DNA of 64,000 nucleotides from Actinomycetes bacterium. Lineage in GTDB: Bacteria > Actinomycetota > Coriobacteriia > Coriobacteriales > Eggerthellaceae. The notes beneath the pieces were generated by a model. That model saw only the letters and a list, made by a program, of their open reading frames with translations. It was not told the origin of the DNA and searched no databases. The stretch covers positions 19,458-83,457 of the forward strand of contig JAEXAI010000020.1 of assembly GCA_023394615.1 (NCBI GenBank). The letters run 5' to 3'. Positions 43,775 to 52,577 of the stretch are shown one piece after another (within the stretch, counting starts at the first letter, position 1; every line of letters starts with the position of its first letter). The position numbers and the translations under genes were made by a program.

Positions 43775-44916
43775 GTGGTCTCCTTGCCCTTTTCGGCCAC
43801 GGCGGATCGGTCCTTTTCGGTTGAAGCAGAATCGTTTTTGCTGGGTGCTGATGAGGCGCCCTTGACATCGTCGGCTGCTGCTTTGTCTGAGACATAGACG
43901 GCAGCGGTCGTTTCCTCTAGGCTGCACGCGCCTTTGGGGCACACGTCAACGCAGATGCCGCAACCGATGCACAGACGTGCGTCCAACTCGATCTTGCCCG
44001 TTTTCTGGTTCGGACAGCGAGCGCCGGTAGGGCAGGCTTTTGCACACGCATACGTGTGCTGACATACATCCGTATCGGTGAGAGAGAGCGCGATGGATAT
44101 GCGCTCTGCTATCTCAGGCATAGCCTCCACGGTTTCCAGCAGCATTTTCTGACGGGGAAACAGCACGCGCTTTGTTTTTCCGTGAGGCATCAGGTTATTA
44201 AAGACGCTGTCATCGGTGAGGTTCAGGCGCGTGGTAGCGCGCATGCGCTCCTGTTTCTCGTAGTAGTCGCGCAGCACCTCCGAATTGCGCAAGCGGCGCT
44301 TGCCTGAGGCTATCTCGCCTACATCCACGGCGAATCCGGTAAAGGCCTGGCGCCGCCCCATCACATCGTTGTCTTGGCTGTATTTTTCCAACAACTTCTT
44401 GTTCTCGGGGATGTCGGTGGAAAACTGCACTTCTTCGCCTGTGCGCTCTTGCGCGATTTGTATGGCGCGAGGGAACAGCATGGCGCCTAGTTGCCCACCG
44501 CGTTGGCAGTTGTCGCAATATTTGAAATCGCAGGCTACGGATATGCGAATCTTTTCTGCAAGCAACAGCGACCAGAAATCAGGGGATAGCATGGAAAGGC
44601 AAGGAGTCACGATGACATTTGTGTCCACATTTAAACCGGGAAAGACATTCTCCCGGCAGGTCAGATAGGTGCGGCGACCTTCCAATGCGATGCGTTTTAT
44701 ACGCGCATGCAAATCGGCCATGGTCAGACGCGCCGATGAGAACGCGTCGCATACACCGTAGCAGATGCCGCAGCTTGTACATGCATCGAAGTCGACGGTG
44801 GGGGCGCTCCCAACTTCCAAGGTTATGGCGCCGTGAGGGCATGCTTGCACGCAGCGCTGGCAATCTGACCCGGCGGCGTGCGTGCAGTAATCTTTTATGA
44901 TGATGAGCTTAGGCAT
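43771..44916 (-). CDS. Multi-cluster ferredoxin-type iron-sulfur protein
   Basis: A 381-residue cytoplasmic protein with cysteine sets for four clusters: N-terminal CTHAAGSDCQRCVQACPHG and CTSCGICYGVCD, and C-terminal CQHTYACAKACPTGARCPN and CIGCGICVDVCPKGAC. The middle has a further CDFKYCDNCQRGGQLG pair around residues 135-150. A 35-residue charged Ala/Ser/Lys/Asp tail ends it. The role is likely electron transfer between unidentified partners. The start MPKLIIIKDYC (ATG 44916) lies inside the gltX stop (eight-base overlap), so it is translationally coupled to gltX, an odd pairing. Confidence 0.85.
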   Translation of the reverse strand: MPKLIIIKDYCTHAAGSDCQRCVQACPHGAITLEVGSAPTVDFDACTSCGICYGVCDAFSSARLTMADLHARIKRIALEGRRTYLTCRENVFPGLNVDTNVIVTPCLSMLSPDFWSLLLAEKIRISVACDFKYCDNCQRGGQLGAMLFPRAIQIAQERTGEEVQFSTDIPENKKLLEKYSQDNDVMGRRQAFTGFAVDVGEIASGKRRLRNSEVLRDYYEKQERMRATTRLNLTDDSVFNNLMPHGKTKRVLFPRQKMLLETVEAMPEIAERISIALSLTDTDVCQHTYACAKACPTGARCPNQKTGKIELDARLCIGCGICVDVCPKGACSLEETTAAVYVSDKAAADDVKGASSAPSKNDSASTEKDRSAVAEKGKETT

Positions 44917-46405
44917 CGAATACCGATACCCGAACCTGATCGATACGCGCAAGCACGGTTTCGCGGTCCAGAAGCTCGATGCTTTCGAAGAGAGGCGGTG
45001 ACACCATGTTTCCGCACACGGCCACGCGCAAAGGCTGGAACAGTAGTTTTGCCTTCATATCCAGCTTTTCGCACAAATCGCGGCATGCGTTTTGCAGTGG
45101 ATCGCACTCCCAGGGGATGCTCTGGTCGGCCAGCACGTCGCGTGAGGCATTCAGGGCTAAATCGGCACGGGCACCTTCTTTTAAAAGCACCTTTTTCACG
45201 CTCTTCTCGTCCAACTCCACGTTAGCGCCCCAGAACAGATAGGAGAGCTTAGCCGGAATCTCGTCGAGGCGGGCCAAACGCTCGGAAACCAGTGGGTAGA
45301 TCTTGCGGTACCAATCGAAGCGTTGCTCGATGTCGCGCTCGTCGGCCCCGGCCTCAATCAGCCAAGGACGCGCAGCATCCACCCACGCGGCTGAGCCCAT
45401 GTTCTGAATGTATTGGCCGTTCATCCAGTCGAGTTTCGTCTCATCAAATATTGCATCTTTTTTCGTCACGCGCTCCAGCGAGAACTCGCGGCAGAGCACA
45501 TCGCGGGGGATGATGGTGGTCTCGCCATCCATCGACCAGCCCAAAAGCGCGAGGAAGTTTACGAGCGCATCAGGCAGATAACCACGGTCGCGATATTCTT
45601 CCACGCTGGTGGCACCATGGCGTTTCGACAATTTTTTGCCGTCTGATCCCAGAATCATGGAGAGGTGGGCGAAAACCGGAATAGGGAATCCCAGCGCCTC
45701 GTAAATGAGTATCTGGCGCGGGGTGTTGGATAAATGGTCATCGCCACGGATTACATGGGTGATGCGCATGTTCGCGTCATCGCACACCACGGCGAAATTG
45801 TAGGTGGGTGAGCCGTCGCTGCGCACCAAAATCATATCGTCCATCACGTCGATGGGGAAGCTCACGTGGCCGTACACGGCATCATCGAATTCAATGGGAG
45901 CATGCTCGGTGGGCACTTTCAGCCGCCATACATGTGCTTCGCCATCGGCGATGCGGCGGGCAGCTTCATCTGGGCTGATATTGCGGCATGTGCGATCGTA
46001 TCCGCCGTAGGCTCCGCCGTCTTTTTCGGCGGCAGCGCGCTTGGCGTCCAGTTGCTCTTTGGTGCAGAAGCAGGGGTAAACCTTGCCCTCGGCTTTCAGT
46101 TTTTCCAATGCCCGAGCATACGTGTCCAAACGCTGTGTCTGGAAATAAGGACCAGCATCGCCGCCCACTTCGGGTCCCTCATCCCAATCTAGTCCCAACC
46201 AGCGCAGCGCACGCAGGATTACCTGCGTGTTTTCTTCGGTAGAACGTGTGGGGTCGGTGTCTTCGATGCGCAAGATGAATGTGCCGCCGCATGCGCGGGC
46301 GAACGCCCAGTTGTCGATTGCCGTACGGGCGCCGCCGATATGCAACATTCCCGTAGGAGATGGTGCGAATCGAACGCGGACGTCGCTGCTCTTCGTGTCA
46401 GTCAT
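44909..46405 (-). CDS. gltX: Glutamyl-tRNA synthetase
   Basis: Class I aminoacyl-tRNA synthetase, 498 residues. The HIGH-type signature is RFAPSPTGMLHIGGARTAIDNW and the KMSKS-type loop is DGKKLSKRHGATSVEEYRDRGYLPDALVNFLALLGW. ATG 46405 with AAGGA five bases upstream was chosen; a longer frame to 46519 has no support. Whether it is discriminating or also makes Glu-tRNA-Gln cannot be told here. Confidence 0.97.
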   Translation of the reverse strand: MTDTKSSDVRVRFAPSPTGMLHIGGARTAIDNWAFARACGGTFILRIEDTDPTRSTEENTQVILRALRWLGLDWDEGPEVGGDAGPYFQTQRLDTYARALEKLKAEGKVYPCFCTKEQLDAKRAAAEKDGGAYGGYDRTCRNISPDEAARRIADGEAHVWRLKVPTEHAPIEFDDAVYGHVSFPIDVMDDMILVRSDGSPTYNFAVVCDDANMRITHVIRGDDHLSNTPRQILIYEALGFPIPVFAHLSMILGSDGKKLSKRHGATSVEEYRDRGYLPDALVNFLALLGWSMDGETTIIPRDVLCREFSLERVTKKDAIFDETKLDWMNGQYIQNMGSAAWVDAARPWLIEAGADERDIEQRFDWYRKIYPLVSERLARLDEIPAKLSYLFWGANVELDEKSVKKVLLKEGARADLALNASRDVLADQSIPWECDPLQNACRDLCEKLDMKAKLLFQPLRVAVCGNMVSPPLFESIELLDRETVLARIDQVRVSVFDA

Positions 46406-46425
46406 GTTATTCCTTCGTGGTCTCC

Positions 46426-47286
46426 TCAAGCGCTCTTTTTCAGGCGCCAACCGATTGCAAACGCAATGATACAAGCGATAAGCGTGCACGCCAACCATAT
46501 CGCGCCCATACTCACCCAAAAATCTAACGGGTACATGCAGATAAGCAGGCTGTCAGCCGAAAACGTCCAATTGCCCTGGGGGAACAGGATGGCGTGAAAT
46601 ATGCCGAAGAGCCCATCGAAGTCTACAGCGGCCCACATGCCGCAGATGATCATGAAACAACCGAGCGCCAAAGGCGCGCATATCAACACGCGACTGAGCA
46701 CTACGCGTTGCCCACGTGCGGCCAGAAGTACTGCCAGCGCGGCCGCGATGAGCGCGAAAGCGATAAGCCAAGGCACGCAACCGCTGATAAGACGGTAACA
46801 GTCGTCTAGATGCGAGAGCGCCTCGTCGTCGAGGGCAAAGCGTTCGTCTTTTGCAAGGGCGCTCATCACATGGGTCACGTCGGCACTCTCGTCGAATAAG
46901 TCAGTCTGCGCCGCTACTTTGTTCCATGCAATTGCCTTTGAACCTTCGGCCTCGTTTGCCGATATGCGGGCAGCATTCACAATGGTGGTTGCTAAATCCT
47001 TCCGACTTATGCCGTCGACCGTGTAGTCGCGCGTTGCTACCGCTGCCTCTATCAGCTGGTCATGACCGTAAGGAGAGGTCGTGAAATCGCTGTTAATGGT
47101 GGAAAGCATGCGCGTGGTCGATGACGCGGCGCATGCAGCGAACCCCAACGCGAAAAAAGACACGGCCAAAAGAGCGCCACAGATCCAAGCGACAGCATGC
47201 ATCCATTGCGAGGCTCCATATACCGGTGCGTTGATTGCGACCGTGCTCGTCTCTTTCGCTGGCATGTCTTTTGCAGAATCGCCCAT
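46426..47286 (-). CDS. TIGR01906/DUF1461 membrane protein (Lit-related)
   Basis: A 286-residue protein with an N-terminal helix (HAVAWICGALLAVSFFALGFAAC), an external domain, and three further helices. External histidines are conserved in the family pattern: SPYGHDQLIEAA, DDEALSHLDD, and IFHAILFPQGNW. Proteins of this family include Lit, the lipoprotein intramolecular transacylase that makes lyso-lipoproteins in some Firmicutes; function here is inferred by similarity. It starts four bases after the upstream ATP-grasp-like gene ends. Confidence 0.8.
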   Translation of the reverse strand: MGDSAKDMPAKETSTVAINAPVYGASQWMHAVAWICGALLAVSFFALGFAACAASSTTRMLSTINSDFTTSPYGHDQLIEAAVATRDYTVDGISRKDLATTIVNAARISANEAEGSKAIAWNKVAAQTDLFDESADVTHVMSALAKDERFALDDEALSHLDDCYRLISGCVPWLIAFALIAAALAVLLAARGQRVVLSRVLICAPLALGCFMIICGMWAAVDFDGLFGIFHAILFPQGNWTFSADSLLICMYPLDFWVSMGAIWLACTLIACIIAFAIGWRLKKSA

Positions 47287-47290
47287 GTGC

Positions 47291-48664
47291 CTACAGATTG
47301 CAGTCCACCCATACGGTGGCGCTTGTCAGGTCGCCCATCGGCTCGCTGATGATGGGCTTGGGCCCCAGGCGACTGAATACACCCGAGAATTTACCGTTGA
47401 ACAGGTACAATCCATTCATGTTGTTGTAGGCTTCCACATCATGGGTAATCTGTTCATCGGTGTGCGAATCGATTTCGTAATCAGGTGCGATCAAATCGGT
47501 CTTGAAAGGCGTGATGTAGGTCTGCACCAAAAATGGTGCACCTGCTGCGCCATTGGCAAAGCGGTCGACCAGCGCACTCCATTCTTCGCTGGAATACATG
47601 CTGCCCGCGAACACATCGGATGAGCCATACTTATCGGTTGGCTTGATGATCCAAGAATCCTTGTTCGTGCGCACATCATCCAAATCGATGTGCTCATCAT
47701 CCAAAAAGCGGGTCATTGGCACATGCGCCTTTACAAATGCGCACTCCTCATCGGTCAGAAATGCCTGCGTTTCAGAGTGGTACAGAGCATCGAATATCTG
47801 CTTGTCATGCACGATGTGGCCTGCGAAAGACCCAATCAGAGCAACGGCATGTGCGCGAACGGCCTCTATAAAATCTTGGGATTCGTCCCAGTGCGCCAAG
47901 ATATCGTTTGTAACACAGCGGCGCCAGATGGCATCGATACGCTGACCGTTTGAGTCGGTGAGCGTATCACCGTCGAAGCGCAAATCGCGCACGTCGACGA
48001 TGGTGCAATCAAAACCGTGCGCTTGAAAATGGTCGCGATACACCTTGAACTCGTCGATGACGGCGGCTTCCAGATAATCGCAGATAGCGAAACGCGGGTT
48101 GTCGCGCTTGTTCACGAAAGTAGAATAGATGCGTGCGAATTCGTCCACCCACGTATCGAAAAGCTCGCTTTGCTGCACGTGATGGCGCGATGCGAAGATA
48201 TCGAACGTGCGCGAGGTGCGGATGCTGGCGTTTAGCTCGCGATCTTCGTTCATACCCGATGATCCATCACCGTTGAGTTCGCAAAAGCCGCATGTCAAGG
48301 TGTCCTCGTTCATGAATACATCAACGCGGGCGAACGGCAAAAGCGCATCATAGCCGCGCGGGATCAAAATCAGATCAACCAGACGCGGGTCATAGTCGAA
48401 TATAGTGCGGTAATCGGGGTCGTCTAGGTAGCGTTGCATCACCTTGCACAAGATCGAGTACGTCGTTTCCGCAACATTTTCGAACTCATCGTAGGTGGCG
48501 CGGTCGAACAAGCGCGGTACGAACGACGAAATCACCTGTTTGCCATGTACGATGGCGGTGGATGATTCCATGTAAGCATGTGCAGCGCGCCGTCCGGCTA
48601 CATCTCCGTTGAGCCCTTCGATGATGTCTAAGTACTCGTTTGTGTATTCGCTATTTGTAGTCAT
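47291..48664 (-). CDS. Probable circularly permuted ATP-grasp protein
   Basis: A 457-residue soluble protein that resembles the glutathionylspermidine-synthase-like and circularly permuted ATP-grasp group: CGFCELNGDGSSGMNED in the N-terminal half, then AICDYLEAAVIDEFKVYRDHFQAHGFDCTIVD, RIDAIWRRCVTNDIL, and an ATP-binding-like WIIKPTDKYGSSDVFAG followed by PFLVQTYITPF. Reaction and substrate are unknown; such enzymes form amide bonds. ATG 48664 has GGAG eight bases upstream. It precedes the Lit-like gene by four bases, implying one transcript. Confidence 0.65.
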   Translation of the reverse strand: MTTNSEYTNEYLDIIEGLNGDVAGRRAAHAYMESSTAIVHGKQVISSFVPRLFDRATYDEFENVAETTYSILCKVMQRYLDDPDYRTIFDYDPRLVDLILIPRGYDALLPFARVDVFMNEDTLTCGFCELNGDGSSGMNEDRELNASIRTSRTFDIFASRHHVQQSELFDTWVDEFARIYSTFVNKRDNPRFAICDYLEAAVIDEFKVYRDHFQAHGFDCTIVDVRDLRFDGDTLTDSNGQRIDAIWRRCVTNDILAHWDESQDFIEAVRAHAVALIGSFAGHIVHDKQIFDALYHSETQAFLTDEECAFVKAHVPMTRFLDDEHIDLDDVRTNKDSWIIKPTDKYGSSDVFAGSMYSSEEWSALVDRFANGAAGAPFLVQTYITPFKTDLIAPDYEIDSHTDEQITHDVEAYNNMNGLYLFNGKFSGVFSRLGPKPIISEPMGDLTSATVWVDCNL

Positions 48665-48783
48665 GTACAATCTCCATGGAATGTAAGTTCGGGATACGGT
48701 TAGAAAGTGTATCATTACAGCCGTGCATTTTCAGGACCGTGCGTCCCGTTTCGTAAAATACAAGCATTTAAAGGAGTTTCTTT

Positions 48784-50073
48784 ATGACTGCGAACAGCGA
48801 TCAATATGCCGCGACAGAAGAGCATACGTCGTATCTCTTCACTTCGGAATCGGTGACAGAAGGCCATCCTGATAAAATTTGCGATCAGATTTCAGATGCC
48901 GTGCTGGATGCCATCATCGAAAAAGAAACCGCCCTGGCCAAACAGGGCTACATTGCACCGAACGGCAAACCGGCTGACCCCAATGAGGTTCGTTGCGCCT
49001 GCGAGACGTTGGCGACGACCGGCATGATTATGGTCACCGGCGAAATCCGCACACAGGCTTATGTGGACGTGCCCGGTATCGTGCGCGGCGTGCTGCGAGA
49101 CATCGGCTACGATCGTGCAAAATACGGTTTCGACTGCGATACGTGCGGTGTCATCAACGCTATAAAAGAGCAGAGCGCCGATATCGCCATGGGCGTGGAT
49201 ACCAGCTGGGAAGAGCAGCACGGTGAAGCGGAAGACGAGTACTCGAAAGTCGGTGCGGGCGACCAGGGTATGATGTTTGGATATGCCTGCAACGATACAA
49301 AGACCCTTATGCCTATGCCGATCTATCTGGCGCATCGTTTGGCCGAGCGTTTGGCCGACGTGCGCAAAAAGGGTATGCTCAGCTACCTGCGCCCGGACGG
49401 CAAAACCCAGGTGAGCGTGCGCTATGAAGATGGCGTGCCCACCCAAGTTGAAAAAGTGCTGATATCCACCCAGCATGCGGCCGACGTGAGCCACTCAGAT
49501 TTGCGCCACGACTTGATTGAGCAGGTCATTCGCCCTGTTTTGAAAGAGGAGGGCGTGAAGGTAGCCGATAACGTGGAAATACACGTGAATCCGACCGGCC
49601 GTTTCGTCATCGGTGGCCCTATGGGCGATGCCGGTTTGACTGGCCGCAAGATAATCGTCGACACCTACGGCGGCATGGGTCGCCACGGTGGCGGTGCGTT
49701 TTCCGGCAAGGACTGCACGAAAGTGGATCGCTCGGCTGCCTATGCGGCACGCTGGGTGGCTAAAAACGTGGTGGCAGCTGGTTTGGCCGATCGCTGCGAG
49801 GTGCAGCTGGCTTACGCCATCGGTATGTCGAAGCCGGTTTCCGTCATGGTGGAAACCTTCGGTACGAACAAGGTGTCAAACAAGCTCATCGAAGAGGCTG
49901 TTCAGAAAGTGTTCGACTTGCGTCCTGGCGCTATCATCGACGCGCTCGATCTGCGCCGCCCCATCTACCGCAAGACGGCGGCATACGGTCATTTTGGCCG
50001 CGAGCTTCCCGAGTTCACGTGGGAGCGCACCGATCGTGTGGCCGAGTTGCGCAAGGCGTGCGGTCTGGAATAA
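48784..50073 (+). CDS. metK: S-adenosylmethionine synthetase
   Basis: Makes SAM from methionine and ATP. Signatures present are ESVTEGHPDKICDQISDAVLD, the hexapeptide region GAGDQGMMFGYA, and GGMGRHGGGAFSGKDCTKVDRSAAY. The length of 429 exceeds the common 385-400, because of an insertion after residue 50 (QGYIAPNGKPADPNEVR) and in the middle. AAAGGAG lies eight bases upstream. The short leader shows no SAM riboswitch. Confidence 0.97.
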   Translation: MTANSDQYAATEEHTSYLFTSESVTEGHPDKICDQISDAVLDAIIEKETALAKQGYIAPNGKPADPNEVRCACETLATTGMIMVTGEIRTQAYVDVPGIVRGVLRDIGYDRAKYGFDCDTCGVINAIKEQSADIAMGVDTSWEEQHGEAEDEYSKVGAGDQGMMFGYACNDTKTLMPMPIYLAHRLAERLADVRKKGMLSYLRPDGKTQVSVRYEDGVPTQVEKVLISTQHAADVSHSDLRHDLIEQVIRPVLKEEGVKVADNVEIHVNPTGRFVIGGPMGDAGLTGRKIIVDTYGGMGRHGGGAFSGKDCTKVDRSAAYAARWVAKNVVAAGLADRCEVQLAYAIGMSKPVSVMVETFGTNKVSNKLIEEAVQKVFDLRPGAIIDALDLRRPIYRKTAAYGHFGRELPEFTWERTDRVAELRKACGLE

Positions 50074-50105
50074 ATGACAAGTATTTTAGCGAATACTCGA
50101 TACGT

Positions 50106-50140
50106 ACGTGCGCGGCAGGAATGCTGCGCACGTTTCGTTT
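50106..50140 (+). terminator. Terminator of metK
   Basis: ACGTGCGC (50106-50113) pairs with GCGCACGT (50126-50133); an inner GCA/TGC extends the stem past single-base bulges. TTTCGTTT follows. The stretch to priA (50141-50240) shows no confident promoter. Confidence 0.7.
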
Positions 50141-50240
50141 ACCTGTGCAGTGCAGGTGGCGCCGCGCTGCGGTTGCGCACCGCAGTGTCTCTAGGAGTGC
50201 TGCAGGTGTGTGCAGGTATGCAACAACAGGTTGGTGCGCC

Positions 50241-52562
50241 ATGCGCATAGCCCGTGTTATCTTGGACATTCCCACCCAAGCGCTCGAGAGCGCCTATACC
50301 TATGCGCTTCCCGATGACATGGAAGATGCGCAGGTGGGATGCGCGGTGCTGGTGCCTTTCGGGCACAGGCAGGCTATCGGATTCGTGATGGGCATCGACG
50401 AGCACGCTTCCCTTGAGAGTATGCAAGCCGATACGGGCATCGACCCGAAAAAGCTCAAAGCGGTGCAACGCGTGCTCGGTCGTTCGTATTTCAACCAAGA
50501 CGGTGCCGCCTGTGCCGAATTTTTAGCACATCGCTATTTAGCACCGCTATCCAGTTGTGTGCGCCTGTTCACGCCTCCTGGCGGCGTGCCCCGTATGGCG
50601 CGTGTGGGCGGTGGATGGCAGGTGCAGCAGCCCGCAGTGGGCGAAGTGGATGATCGTTGGGTGCATTTAGGCCCTGCTGCGATGACGTTCACACCACGTA
50701 AAAACGCCGTGAAACAGGCCGCCATTATAGATGCGTTGGGCAAAGGCGAGCTGCGTGTGGCGGAATTGTCCGCCGAGTACGGGTCGGTAAATCAAGTGTT
50801 GAAAACGCTTTCTGCCCAAGGCGTGGTGGAAGTGGTCGTGCGTCGTCGTATGAGGAACCTGCCCTGTGAAGGCGGGCGTATGGAGTACGCTTTGGCGACG
50901 TTTGAACCGAGCGTAAAGCCTCATCTGACACAAGGCCAATCCGATGCTCTAGGCGCGATAGAGCGCGCCCGGGCGGCGCGCGATGGACGGGTCGTATTGG
51001 TGGATGGCGTGACCGGATCAGGGAAGACCGAAGTGTATCTGCAAGCCATAGAGATGGTTGTGGATGCTGGTCAGACGGCTATTGTGCTGGTTCCCGAAAT
51101 CAGTCTGACGCCGCAGACCGTTGCACGTTTTCGCGGGCGTTTCGGTGACATGGTAGCGGTGATGCACTCTCGCATGAGCGCAGGGGAGCGTTTCGACCAG
51201 TGGGATTTCATACGCAGCGGACAGGCTCGCGTGGTGGTTGGCGCCCGTAGCGCGCTATTCACCCCTTTGCGAGATTTGGGCATCATCGTGATCGATGAGG
51301 AGCACGAACAGTCATACAAGCAAGATTCTGCACCGCGCTACGTATCGCGCGACGTGGCTGAATGGATGGTGCAGCGCACGGGTGCCACCTTGGTGTTGGG
51401 TTCGGCTACGCCATCCATTGAGTCGCTCTACCGCGTGCAGACTGACAATCGCTGGAGCAGTGTGGTGCTGCCTGAGCGTGCCAACGGCAAGCCGCTTCCC
51501 GAAATCGATGTGGTGGACATGGCGCACGAGTTCGCGGGAGGCAGCCGCTCGATGTTTTCCAAGGCGTTGCAGCATGCGCTAGAAGAAACGCTGCGAGCTG
51601 GCCAGAAAGCGGTTCTTTTACTCAACCAACGCGGTTTTGCACAGTTTTTGCTGTGCCGTGAATGCGGGTTTGTGCCCGAGTGCCCGTCGTGCTCCACATC
51701 ATTGACGTTTCACGAGCACGGCAACCAGCTGGTGTGCCACCATTGTGGATTTCGCACGACGGCACCTGCGGTGTGTCCGAAGTGCGGCAGTCCTTACTTG
51801 AAAAAATTCGGCGCGGGCACGCAGCGCGTGGAGGCAGAGTTGCGCGGGGTCATCGACGATTTCAAGGACGTGGATGCGAAAGTGATTCGCATGGATGCCG
51901 ACACCACCACGCGCAAAGGAGCGCATCAGCGCCTGCTCGAGGAATTCGCTGCATCGGATGCTGCTGTGCTTTTGGGCACGCAGATGATAGCGAAGGGACT
52001 CGACTTCGACGACGTGACGCTGGTAGGCGTCATCAATGCCGACACGCAGTTGCGCCTACCCGATTTCCGTGCAGGTGAGCGTACGTTCGACTTGATAGAT
52101 CAGGTGGCGGGTCGTGCAGGCAGGGCTGATTTGCCGGGAAGCGTGATTGTGCAGACCTACGAGGCGCAAAGCGTTGCCATACGCGCAGCCGCGCATTACG
52201 ACCGTGCGATGTTTCTCAAAGACGAGCTGGGAAAGCGCAAGAAATTGGGATACCCGCCTTTCGTGCGCCTGACCGATGTGCTGGTGTGGGGAAAAAACGA
52301 GGGTGAGGTATGCGATGAGGCCCGCACCCTTTCGGAAAGGCTGCAGCGCCAGCTCGACGAACAAGCGGGCCCGACTTGGGTGCTTTTGCCTGCGACTCCG
52401 TGTGTGCTCACGCGCTTGCGCGGCGCCTATCGCTATCATATTACTATCAAAGCGCCGCTTAACGCTGACGTGGCGGCCATGTTATCACCCGTGTTTCGCA
52501 CCAGAGCGGCCAGTAAAACGGTGAATGTGGCCGTGGATATCGATCCGGCCGGGATGCTGTAA
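50241..52562 (+). CDS. priA: Primosomal protein PriA (replication restart helicase)
   Basis: A 773-residue protein. The N-terminal 3'-DNA-binding domain begins ARVILDIPTQALESAYTYALPD, as in the family. Helicase motifs are VDGVTGSGKTEVYLQAI (Walker A), IIVIDEEHEQSYKQD (DEEH) and VLLGTQMIAKGLDFDDVTLVG. The zinc-binding insert has CRECGFVPECPSCSTSLTFH and CHHCGFRTTAPAVCPKCGS, with eight cysteines intact. ATG 50241 gives the conserved N-terminus; a frame opening upstream inside metK is not credible. Ribosome-binding site is weak. Confidence 0.96.
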   Translation: MRIARVILDIPTQALESAYTYALPDDMEDAQVGCAVLVPFGHRQAIGFVMGIDEHASLESMQADTGIDPKKLKAVQRVLGRSYFNQDGAACAEFLAHRYLAPLSSCVRLFTPPGGVPRMARVGGGWQVQQPAVGEVDDRWVHLGPAAMTFTPRKNAVKQAAIIDALGKGELRVAELSAEYGSVNQVLKTLSAQGVVEVVVRRRMRNLPCEGGRMEYALATFEPSVKPHLTQGQSDALGAIERARAARDGRVVLVDGVTGSGKTEVYLQAIEMVVDAGQTAIVLVPEISLTPQTVARFRGRFGDMVAVMHSRMSAGERFDQWDFIRSGQARVVVGARSALFTPLRDLGIIVIDEEHEQSYKQDSAPRYVSRDVAEWMVQRTGATLVLGSATPSIESLYRVQTDNRWSSVVLPERANGKPLPEIDVVDMAHEFAGGSRSMFSKALQHALEETLRAGQKAVLLLNQRGFAQFLLCRECGFVPECPSCSTSLTFHEHGNQLVCHHCGFRTTAPAVCPKCGSPYLKKFGAGTQRVEAELRGVIDDFKDVDAKVIRMDADTTTRKGAHQRLLEEFAASDAAVLLGTQMIAKGLDFDDVTLVGVINADTQLRLPDFRAGERTFDLIDQVAGRAGRADLPGSVIVQTYEAQSVAIRAAAHYDRAMFLKDELGKRKKLGYPPFVRLTDVLVWGKNEGEVCDEARTLSERLQRQLDEQAGPTWVLLPATPCVLTRLRGAYRYHITIKAPLNADVAAMLSPVFRTRAASKTVNVAVDIDPAGML

Positions 52563-52577
52563 GGGGGAATAGGAATC

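Noticed and set aside
48665..48783. Possible SAM riboswitch before metK
   Set aside because: The leader is only about 119 bases in total to the divergent gene and has no SAM-riboswitch stem arrangement that I can draw.
50019..50240. Frame open upstream of priA that would add 74 residues
   Set aside because: It runs through the end of metK and its terminator, and the conserved PriA N-terminus starts at 50241.
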